The translations under genes and the position numbers were made by a program. Below, piece after piece: positions 52,830 to 60,231 of a DNA stretch of 64,000 bases. The notes beneath the pieces are model-generated. The model did not search any database and had not been told where the DNA came from. It was given only the letters and a program-made list of their open reading frames with translations. Each line of letters starts with the position of its first letter. Position 1 is the first letter of the stretch. This DNA comes from Enterococcus sp. HY326 (GTDB taxonomy: Bacteria > Bacillota > Bacilli > Lactobacillales > Enterococcaceae). The stretch covers positions 1 through 64,000 of the forward strand of contig NZ_JANLGQ010000007.1 of the NCBI RefSeq assembly GCF_026157065.1, written 5' to 3'.

Positions 52830-53732
52830 TTACTCGACTGGCTGATAAAAGAATTCCAAAATCGATTCGTATAAAAACTTTTCCTCCGGCGAGTAAAAAT
52901 TTTTAACTGGCCGGCACAGCAACAAAACAAATTGCAAGGGATCTTTAATTTCCCGCTTTGTAACGACGGATTGGTCCGCCAAGCGATACATCGCATTTTG
53001 CAGGATGACAATAATATCCGAATGACCGGTGAGATCCATTAAATACTCCAAGGAATCTCCAGTAAACTGCAGTCGTGGCTGCTTCAAGTGTTCCTTCAAG
53101 CGCTTGCTGACCAAGTCAAAGGTTGTATAACTTTCATTAAAGGTACCCAATGGGTAATCCTTTAAATCTTCCCAAACAAGACTCTTTTGCTCGCTGAGAG
53201 GATGGCCGTAACGCATATAAGCGACAAATTCGTCAATTTGGATGACTTGCTGTTCAAAACTCTTTAAATCTAAATCGGCTGGATCAACCAGAACGGCTAA
53301 ATCCAAATCATTTTCGACAAGTTTCTTTGCCAGGTCCTTAGCGCCGCCTTCGACAATTTCAATTTGAAGCTCCTTGTGATCTAAGATGAACTTTGGCAGA
53401 AAGGAGAGAAAATACATTCTCAACACTGCTGATGGGATACCAATTCGGATTGTTCCCTTTTGCTTCAAAGATTCCCGACGAATCATCGCCTTCATCTCTT
53501 CATACTTGGCTACAATCTCTACTGCGTACTCATACAAGAGCTTGCCACTAGGAGTCAACTCCTCAAAGCGACCATTGCGCCGTTCAAACAACAGCAGCTC
53601 TTCTTCTGTTTCAAAGTTCGTAATCATCTGACTCAATGCAGGCTGGGTAATGTGAATTTTCCGCGCTGCTAAAGAAAGATTACAGCCGCTTTCAACGACC
53701 TTGATGAAATAGCTTAATTGGGTAATATCCAT
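52830..53732 (-). CDS. LysR-type regulator, candidate controller of the acyl-CoA cluster
   Basis: A 300-residue LTTR. The helix-turn-helix is at residues 1-60 (YFIKVVESGCNLSLAARKIHITQPALSQMI), and the effector-binding domain starts near residue 90 (GTIRIGIPSAVL). GAGAGGGGG precedes the ATG. It lies at the 5' end of the minus-strand cluster and beside a 1.4-kb intergenic region with LTTR-like palindromes. An acyl-CoA or organic acid is a likely effector, by inference. Confidence 0.87.
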   Translation of the reverse strand: MDITQLSYFIKVVESGCNLSLAARKIHITQPALSQMITNFETEEELLLFERRNGRFEELTPSGKLLYEYAVEIVAKYEEMKAMIRRESLKQKGTIRIGIPSAVLRMYFLSFLPKFILDHKELQIEIVEGGAKDLAKKLVENDLDLAVLVDPADLDLKSFEQQVIQIDEFVAYMRYGHPLSEQKSLVWEDLKDYPLGTFNESYTTFDLVSKRLKEHLKQPRLQFTGDSLEYLMDLTGHSDIIVILQNAMYRLADQSVVTKREIKDPLQFVLLLCRPVKNFYSPEEKFLYESILEFFYQPVE

Positions 53733-54012
53733 TAATAGCCCCCTCTCAAATCACTTTGCAGTCACTAGCCTCACAGACATTCAAAACCGCAACCGTAATC
53801 CTCGTGCAAAAACACACTAGCAATACGGCACTTGCTCTAGTGAATGCCTGAATTAGTCGCCGACCAAAGACATCTTGTCCCACTAGCAAAAAAAGATTTT
53901 CTAAAAAGAAACAACTATTTCTAATAAAAAAAACACGTTTTAAAACAGCATAACCGACAATTTTTGATGGAAATAAAATTGCCATAGCATAACCAAAACA
54001 GAGAAAGATTTT

Positions 54013-54028
54013 TTGTAAGCACTTTCAA
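54013..54028. promoter_or_regulatory. CcpA cre-like site
   Basis: TTGTAAGCACTTTCAA matches the cre consensus with a single mismatch in the centre. It is 281 bases before the LysR start. Confidence 0.6.
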
Positions 54029-54081
54029 GTACAATTTTAATACTTTGTGATAAATTTGAAAAATTATGTAATTTTATCCCA

Positions 54082-54102
54082 CCTATAAGTAAAACTTATA
54101 GG
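54082..54102. promoter_or_regulatory. LysR-type palindrome 1
   Basis: CCTATAAGT-AAA-ACTTATAGG is a perfect 9-3-9 inverted repeat. A variant, CTATAAG-N5-CTTATGG, recurs at 55057-55075. Confidence 0.6.
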
Positions 54103-54535
54103 CATTCGGTTTGTAATTATTTATTTTAGCCTAAGAACTACTGACAGTAGTTGTTTCTAGCTTTATGGACGTTTTTTTATTTTCGAAAAAAAGTATAATA
54201 TTTCCACTTTTTAAAAAGATATTTTTTTATCTTATCCAATGTTTTACCTGTTGCCATTAAGAAACAGATGTGATTGTTAATAAATTGAAGAAAGGCAGCA
54301 TTTTGTGCAGCAGCAATGTTCAACACCCGCCATTATTTTCACATATCCTTTTTGGTCTTACTAAAATTCTAGCAAAAAAGGCGGCAAAAATCTATTTTAA
54401 CTTTAAAATCATTCACTTTTCTACATAATATAGGTTTTTTTATTTTTGCGAAGTTTTTTTGGCATCACATAATGTTTCCCGCATAAAACAACGAAATAAA
54501 CTTTTTCAGAAAAAACTTTACAGGAAAATTTGTTT

Positions 54536-54567
54536 TTCTTTATTGAGGAAGCCTCCTCAATAAAGAA
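54536..54567. repeat. 14-bp perfect inverted repeat in the intergenic region
   Basis: TTCTTTATTGAGGA-AGCC-TCCTCAATAAAGAA. No T run follows on either strand, so an operator or structured RNA is more likely than a terminator. Confidence 0.6.
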
Positions 54568-55056
54568 CCCAAAGGACAAAAATAAAGCATAAAAATTTAC
54601 TTATAATCAATCTTTTCTTATTGAGATGCTTTGTCAGCTAAAATTAATTACATTTATAGGCCCTATAACTAATGCTAATAGAATTATTTTTCACAAGGCA
54701 AAAAAACTTAGTCCTTTTCAGCTTAGCTCTGATAAAGCCCTCCTAAGAATGATTGTCTTTTGACAATTAAAACAATCACAATCTCCTCGAATAATAATAA
54801 AATTTCTATATTTAACAAGAATCTTAACTAAAAACACCTCATTCTTCTAGTGAAATTCTTAATTAAAAACATTTACCAGCAGCTTAAAATAATCTGGTGC
54901 AAAAAAGAATTATTTTTGGCAAATAATTCTTTGGTTATTCATTTTATTGTGAAGAGTTATTCAAGCCCTTTTTGCTAATAGATATCTTTTGAAAAACCTA
55001 CCAACACTTGATAAACAGTAGACTTTTTAGCTGTTTAAAATAATTATTTTCTCAAG

Positions 55057-55075
55057 CTATAAGTCAAGCTTATGG
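55057..55075 (+). promoter_or_regulatory. LysR-type palindrome 2, before the MFS gene
   Basis: CTATAAG-TCAAG-CTTATGG, 90 bases upstream of the transporter start, matches palindrome 1 with one arm mismatch. Confidence 0.55.
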
Positions 55076-55128
55076 GAATGCTAAATAGAAGTTTTTGGAC
55101 TTTAAAGCAAATCCTTTTTAAAATTATT

Positions 55129-55144
55129 TTGTAAGCGCTTTATA
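55129..55144 (+). promoter_or_regulatory. CcpA cre-like site at the MFS start
   Basis: TTTGTAAGCGCTTTAT keeps the TGTAAGCGCT core but deviates at the last CA. It ends 20 bases before the ATG, where bound CcpA would block elongation or initiation. Confidence 0.5.
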
Positions 55145-55164
55145 AAAAGATCGGGGGAAACATA

Positions 55165-56370
55165 ATGGAGAAAACGAAGAACAGATGGGCCGTCCTGGTT
55201 GCCGCTATCGTCATTAACATGTCTTTAGGAGCCGGCTATGCTTGGTCAGTTTTCCAGTCTGCGCTTTTGGAGGTCAACAGTGATTGGGCTTTAAGTCAAA
55301 CGTCTTTAGCTTTCAGTATTTCCTTTGCAATGGTGCCGATTGCGATGATTATCTGCGGACCAATCATTGATAAACAAGGCGGTAAGAAAGTGGTCTTATT
55401 ATCCGGGTTATTATTTGGTATCGGGATGTTTGCGACAGGTTTTGTTACCAGCATTCCAATGCTATATCTTACTTACGGCTTGATTTTAGGTCTAGGAATT
55501 GGTGCCGGTTACGGTACGGCAACTTCCTTAACTGTAAAATGGTTTCCTGACAAAAAAGGGTTGGCCGGTGGCTTAACTGCAGCTGGGTTTGGTTCCGGGG
55601 CAATCATTTTAGCACCGATTGCGACAAACATGATTAATTCTTTTGGTATCTATAATACCTTTAAGATTTTGGGCATCGTGTTATTAGTAGTAGTGTGTGT
55701 CGCTTCGTTTTGGATGGAAAAAGCACCTGTTTCATCAACCTCTAATGCGGCAGTTCAAGTAAACGAGAATGATAAAAACTACAAACAAATGTTAAGAGAA
55801 CCAAATTTCTGGTTATTATGGGTGGTTTACACCTTTGCTGCTACAAGTGGCATGATGATTATCGGCCACGCTGCCAGTCTGGCTGACTACTATTCTTTAG
55901 GTACCGGCACAGTCATCGTAATGATTGTGGGTCTATCCAATACCTTGGGCCGGATTATCTGGGGGGCTATTTCAGACCGTTTAGGAAGATATATCACAGT
56001 CTTGCTGATGTTCATCTTCTCAGCGGCTGGTTTATTGTTGCTAAACTTTAATGAAAGCATTGGTACCTTTGCCGGTATTCTTGGCTTAATTTTAATTCCT
56101 TCCTCCTTTGGTGGTTTCCTTGGCTCATTCCCAGGTATCACAGCTGAAAACTGGGGGGCATCGAAAGCCGCAGCTAACTATGGCTGGATGTTTACCGCTT
56201 ATGGAATTGCCTCTATCATGGGACCATCTCTGGCTTCGCAAATTCGTGAAGCAAGCGGCTCCTACTCCATGGCCTTCATCATCGCAATGGTGATGGCTGT
56301 CATTGGGATCATCTTAATCTTATGGTACATGGCACAAAAGAAAAAAGCTGAAGTAGGCGAAAAAGCGTAA
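55165..56370 (+). CDS. MFS transporter of the oxalate/formate antiporter (OFA) family
   Basis: A 401-residue protein with twelve hydrophobic segments. GYAWSVFQSALLEV near residue 25, GPIIDKQGGKKVVLLSG near residue 65 (MFS motif A region) and GIGAGYGTATSLTVKWFPDKKGLAGGL near residue 113 are typical of the OFA group, which carries small carboxylates. Neighbouring LysR-like and cre-like sites tie it to the acyl-CoA cluster, so a short-chain acid may be its substrate. It is monocistronic, closed by a strong terminator. Substrate is inferred. Confidence 0.87.
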   Translation: MEKTKNRWAVLVAAIVINMSLGAGYAWSVFQSALLEVNSDWALSQTSLAFSISFAMVPIAMIICGPIIDKQGGKKVVLLSGLLFGIGMFATGFVTSIPMLYLTYGLILGLGIGAGYGTATSLTVKWFPDKKGLAGGLTAAGFGSGAIILAPIATNMINSFGIYNTFKILGIVLLVVVCVASFWMEKAPVSSTSNAAVQVNENDKNYKQMLREPNFWLLWVVYTFAATSGMMIIGHAASLADYYSLGTGTVIVMIVGLSNTLGRIIWGAISDRLGRYITVLLMFIFSAAGLLLLNFNESIGTFAGILGLILIPSSFGGFLGSFPGITAENWGASKAAANYGWMFTAYGIASIMGPSLASQIREASGSYSMAFIIAMVMAVIGIILILWYMAQKKKAEVGEKA

Positions 56371-56391
56371 GTCATAACTCACAAAAAAAGC

Positions 56392-56434
56392 AAAAAACCA
56401 TCTCGATTGCCTTTGATCGAGATGGTTTTTTTGT
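56392..56434 (+). terminator. Rho-independent terminator
   Basis: AAAAAACCATCTCGAT and ATCGAGATGGTTTTTT pair around TGCCTTTG, behind the MFS gene. Confidence 0.95.
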
Positions 56435-56624
56435 TTGAAATCTTTTCAGCTGAATTATTTTCTAAGATCGAGCATCGAGATTTACTACGTACCTCAATTT
56501 TAACTTCTTCATTCCTCATCTACTCTCAAATGAAACTTTTCGACTAAAAGAAATTCGCTTGTTTTTATGATTATAATTCCAATTAATTTACTCCAAAACT
56601 GACTGTTTTTATTGACTTTAGCTA

Positions 56625-56639
56625 TGATAATAGTTATCA
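56625..56639 (+). promoter_or_regulatory. Fur-family-like 7-1-7 box in the prpF promoter
   Basis: TGATAAT-A-GTTATCA matches the Fur 7-1-7 pattern TGATAATNATTATCA with one mismatch. It lies just after TTGACT (56612-56617), a good -35 box. A LysR or other regulator could use the same palindrome. Confidence 0.45.
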
Positions 56640-56719
56640 CTAATCTTTATTATTAAAAACATTGATTGTACTTTTGCAATCTTTTCACAATATAATGGCA
56701 TCAGATAGGAGTGATCCAC

Positions 56720-57853
56720 TTGGAAAAATTAGCATGTAGCATTTATCGCGGGGGCACCAGTAAAGGTGTTTTCTTATTAAAAAAAGACCTTGAAGCACTA
56801 GCTGAAAATCAAGATCAGGTATTATTAGAAGTTATGGGCAGTCCAGATGTCAGACAAATTGACGGTCTTGGAGGTGCGGTCTCAACAACGAGTAAAGTAG
56901 CCATTATTTCTCCAGAAGATCAACAGGATTGGGATGTAAATTATACATTTGCACAAGTTTCCATCGACAAACCATTTGTTTCTTATTCAGGAAATTGCGG
57001 AAATATCTCCTCTGCAGTTGGCGTGTTCGCAATTGAAAACGGTTTTATAGAACCACAACATCCTGTGACCACGGTCAAAGTTTTTAATACAAATACCAAC
57101 AAATTGATTTACGAACACATTCCAACTCCTGATGGGAAGCTTTCATACGAAGGAGATTTTAAAATTTCTGGCGTTCCCGGTACAGGCTTGAAGATTGAAT
57201 TGGAATTTATCAATCCGGCTGGTTCCATGACAGGTAAACTCTTACCTACTGGCAAGCCTGTTGATCTGTTGAGCATCCCAGGCTTTGGTCAAATTGAAGT
57301 CTCAATCGTTGATGCAGCCAATCCGTTAGTTTTTGTAGCTGCTGAAAAGGTCAACTTAAAAGGTAACGAGTCTGCTCAAGAAATTGACAGTGATGCTGCT
57401 TTGCTAGACTTATTAGAAAAAATCCGTGGGGCGGCAGCAGAAAAATTGGGCTTCGTAAAAAAAGCCGAACTGAGTGCAAAAGAATCTCCGGGAGTTCCAA
57501 AATTGACGATTGTTAGCAAACCTGCGGATTATACAACCGTCAGTGGCGAAGAAATCAAAAAAGATAGCTTTGATTTGGCAGTCCGCATGATGAGCATGCA
57601 AAAAGCTCACAAGACAATTGCCTTGACTGGTGCCCTTTGTACCACGGCTGCTTGTGTCATCCCGAATACAATTCCTAATCAATTGTGCAATTCTAGTGAT
57701 AAAATTACGCATTTAACATTGGGGCATGGAGACGGCTTGATTGATACAACCATTGACTATCAGGAAGTAGCAAATGAAATCAACATCAAATCGATTTCAT
57801 CCTTTAGAACAGCCCGAAAAATTTTATCTGGAACTGTCTACATTAATAATTGA
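56720..57853 (+). CDS. prpF: PrpF-family isomerase, probable aconitate Delta-isomerase
   Basis: A 377-residue PrpF protein of the diaminopimelate-epimerase-like fold. RGGTSKGVFLLKKDL at residues 8-22 and SYSGNCGNISSAVGVFAIENG near residue 95 are the family hallmarks, including the active-site Cys region, and GHGDGLIDTTI lies near the C-terminus. Family members isomerise 2-methylaconitate, trans-aconitate or methylitaconate. No prpB/C/D genes are adjacent, while a CitMHS transporter and aconitase are, so trans- to cis-aconitate is the likely reaction. TTG 56720 is chosen because GGAG lies eight bases before it; the GTG at 56711 overlaps this site. Confidence 0.85.
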   Translation: MEKLACSIYRGGTSKGVFLLKKDLEALAENQDQVLLEVMGSPDVRQIDGLGGAVSTTSKVAIISPEDQQDWDVNYTFAQVSIDKPFVSYSGNCGNISSAVGVFAIENGFIEPQHPVTTVKVFNTNTNKLIYEHIPTPDGKLSYEGDFKISGVPGTGLKIELEFINPAGSMTGKLLPTGKPVDLLSIPGFGQIEVSIVDAANPLVFVAAEKVNLKGNESAQEIDSDAALLDLLEKIRGAAAEKLGFVKKAELSAKESPGVPKLTIVSKPADYTTVSGEEIKKDSFDLAVRMMSMQKAHKTIALTGALCTTAACVIPNTIPNQLCNSSDKITHLTLGHGDGLIDTTIDYQEVANEINIKSISSFRTARKILSGTVYINN

Positions 57854-57867
57854 GGAGGTAACACAGT

Positions 57868-59235
57868 ATGTTAGCATTTTTGGGATATGCAATGATTATT
57901 GTTTTCATGATTTTACTGCTTTCGAAAAAGATTTCCCCCTTCGCCGGACTTATTTTAGTTCCTGTGGCTTTCGGCTTTATTGCAGCTGGAGTCACTGATC
58001 AATCTTTCTTAAATGTTTTTGAATGGATTTATGAAGGGTTGTACTATCAAGTCGTTGGTGGTGAAGTGAGTTCTGGGGTTGCGCCAACAATTACATTACT
58101 ATTATTTGCCATTTTATATTTCTCTATTATGTTAGATGTCGGATTATTTGATCCATTGAGCAAAATCTTAATCAAATGGGCTAAAGGTGATCCCCTGCGC
58201 CTCTGTCTAGCAACAGCAGCAATTTCGATGATTGTTTCTTTGGACGGAGATGGAACGACTACAGTTCTAATTGTAACCGCAGCAGTCTTATCCCTCTTCA
58301 AGAAAATGAAAATGCGGCAATTATACTTGGCCGTCTTAATCGCCATTCCGAATTCGATTATGAATTTAGTTCCATGGAGCGGGCCGATGGCTAGAGCGAT
58401 GCCCGTTTTAAATATTGGACCAAAGGAATTCTTTGTACCATTAATCCCTGGGATGATTGGTGCGATGGCCATGACCGTTTATATGGCTTATCGCTATGGG
58501 AAAAAGGAACGAGCTCGGTTAAATTATTGTAACGGTGAAAGCATTGTTTCAGAAAAAGAAATTACTTCAATCATAGATTTCCTAGATTCTGATCCAAAAA
58601 ATTTGAAACGGCCAAAACTGTTGCTCTTCAATTTCTTGTTAACTGTTGTCATCATGGTCCTACTAATTTTAGATATAATAAACGGCGGTATTTTATTCTT
58701 AATAGGAACTAGTATTGCATTGATTGCCAACTTTAAGGATCCAAATCTGCAGGCCAAACGTTTAACAGCCAATGGCGCAGAAGCCCTTGGACCTGTCAGT
58801 CTAGTCTTTGGTGCTGGTATTATTATGGGCGTGCTTAACGGTAGCGGCATGAGTGCTGGAATTGCCGAAAATATTGTGTCATTGTTACCAGAAAGTATGG
58901 GAGCTTATATTCCCTTACTGCTAGCTTTGATTTCATTACCTGGTCTATTCTTCCTGCCAAATGATGCCTTTTACTTTGGAATTTTGCCGGTAATCGCTCC
59001 AATAGCCTACAGCTTTGGTGCAACACCTGTCGAAATCGGAGTCGCTTCTTTGCTTGGACAAGCAGTTCGTTTTGCAAGTCCATTAGTTGCCTTCTTATAT
59101 GTCTTAGTCGATCGAACGGAGGTCAACTTTGGCGACTATCAAAAGGAATATCTGAAATGGGGCATCCCTAGCTTCTTCATTCAATTAATTATCGCCATCT
59201 TAATCGGTGTCATTCCTTTGCCCTTCTTAAATTAA
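57868..59235 (+). CDS. CitMHS-family citrate/tricarboxylate transporter
   Basis: A 455-residue membrane protein with about twelve hydrophobic segments. IVSLDGDGTTTVLIVTAA near residue 118, IPNSIMNLVPWSGPMARA near residue 154 and FFLPNDAFYFGILPVIAP near residue 360 match CitMHS proteins, which take up citrate with a bound metal ion. In this locus it may carry citrate, aconitate or a metal complex of either. GGAGG lies before ATG 57868, 14 bases after prpF, so the two form an operon. Its end overlaps the converging LysR gene by nine bases. Confidence 0.9.
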   Translation: MLAFLGYAMIIVFMILLLSKKISPFAGLILVPVAFGFIAAGVTDQSFLNVFEWIYEGLYYQVVGGEVSSGVAPTITLLLFAILYFSIMLDVGLFDPLSKILIKWAKGDPLRLCLATAAISMIVSLDGDGTTTVLIVTAAVLSLFKKMKMRQLYLAVLIAIPNSIMNLVPWSGPMARAMPVLNIGPKEFFVPLIPGMIGAMAMTVYMAYRYGKKERARLNYCNGESIVSEKEITSIIDFLDSDPKNLKRPKLLLFNFLLTVVIMVLLILDIINGGILFLIGTSIALIANFKDPNLQAKRLTANGAEALGPVSLVFGAGIIMGVLNGSGMSAGIAENIVSLLPESMGAYIPLLLALISLPGLFFLPNDAFYFGILPVIAPIAYSFGATPVEIGVASLLGQAVRFASPLVAFLYVLVDRTEVNFGDYQKEYLKWGIPSFFIQLIIAILIGVIPLPFLN

Positions 59236-60144
59236 GGTTTTACACATCTCAATAAATTCTTGAGTATAGGGCGGCAGCACCCGATTTTTCCGATAACCAA
59301 TCAACACTTCTGAAGCGAATAAATTAGTATTCGGCTGGCTGATGGAAAAGAAGTACGGCTGCTCCTTCAAGTTTAGATGCTCAACGTGATTTTCATAAAC
59401 AAATGAAATTCCATAACCTGCAACAGTTAGATTCAAAGCTGTTTCGATATTTTTAGTATAAAAGACATTTTTAGGCTTCATATGATAATAACGAAAAATT
59501 TTTTCCGCCATTTGACCCGTTCTCTGGTTCGGGAAATGCAAAATAAATCTTTGGTCTTCTAATTGCTTCAAATCAAGGTAAGGATACTTTTTGGCTGACT
59601 GACGTTCCGGCTTTTGTCCTTGGCAAAAAACTCGCGGCACAGCCAGCAGTATCTCTTCTTTTCTGACAATTTCGTAGTCCATGTTTAATGTCCGGTCCGG
59701 TTTATTCATGATAATGACATCTGCGTGCCCATCTTGGATTTTTTTCTCCAAGTTAACAGAAGCATCTTCAATTAGTTCAATCTGAACATTAGGATACAGT
59801 TCACTAAATTTCGGCAAAATTTCTGGTAGCAGATACGAGCTACGCAGCAAGGGAATTGCTAAACGAATTTTACCGTAGCGCTGCTCCCGCATAGTCTCTA
59901 GGGTACTTTGAAAATTATCTTTTAACTCGAGAATTTGAACGCCTGTTGCCAAATACATTTCCCCCATGGACGTCAGCATAAACTTTTTGCCGACGACTTG
60001 GAAAACTTGAAAGCCTAAGCGTTCTTCCATATTTTTGATATAAATGCTCAAAGATGGCTGAGTGATAAATAGAGATTCCGCCGCTTTTGTCAAATTTTTG
60101 TGATTCATAATCGCCCGGATGTATTCAAAGTCTTTGATTTCCAT
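59227..60144 (-). CDS. LysR-type regulator of the aconitate locus
   Basis: A 305-residue LTTR. The helix-turn-helix spans residues 1-60 (FEYIRAIMNHKNLTKAAESLFITQPSLSIYI), followed by an effector domain (GKIRLAIPLLRSS near residue 92). ATG 60144 (MEIKDFEY) is preferred, with AAAGGA upstream; the frame extends to 60204 without a ribosome site. It is divergent from aconitase and convergent with the transporter, an arrangement typical of a local regulator. Confidence 0.85.
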   Translation of the reverse strand: MEIKDFEYIRAIMNHKNLTKAAESLFITQPSLSIYIKNMEERLGFQVFQVVGKKFMLTSMGEMYLATGVQILELKDNFQSTLETMREQRYGKIRLAIPLLRSSYLLPEILPKFSELYPNVQIELIEDASVNLEKKIQDGHADVIIMNKPDRTLNMDYEIVRKEEILLAVPRVFCQGQKPERQSAKKYPYLDLKQLEDQRFILHFPNQRTGQMAEKIFRYYHMKPKNVFYTKNIETALNLTVAGYGISFVYENHVEHLNLKEQPYFFSISQPNTNLFASEVLIGYRKNRVLPPYTQEFIEMCKTLI

Positions 60145-60182
60145 AAAAACACAGGTCCTTTCAGTCTTATTACCCTTTATCA

Positions 60183-60200
60183 TAAAGTATTTCAACTTTA
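60183..60200. promoter_or_regulatory. LysR-type palindrome between regulator and aconitase
   Basis: TAAAGT-ATTTCA-ACTTTA is an inverted repeat in the 87-base divergent promoter. AAGTAT and ATACTT form a second, overlapping pair. Confidence 0.45.
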
Positions 60201-60231
60201 ACACAATACTTACTTATTTGGAGGCACCCAC

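Larger units (their letters stand above)
53733..55164. promoter_or_regulatory. 1.4-kb AT-rich intergenic region with several regulatory motifs
   Basis: No convincing gene is present; the one frame above 70 codons has poor composition. The interval holds a cre-like site, two LysR-like palindromes, a 14-bp inverted repeat and a second cre-like site near the MFS start. Its length is unusual for this compact chromosome. Confidence 0.55.

Noticed and set aside
53746-53985. 79-codon minus-strand frame beside the LysR gene
   Set aside because: Composition is irregular, no ribosome site precedes it and it resembles nothing known; it probably belongs to the promoter region.
56720-57853. prpF as part of a methylcitrate (propionate) pathway
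   Set aside because: No prpB, prpC or prpD gene is near; neighbours are a CitMHS transporter and AcnA, so an aconitate role fits better.
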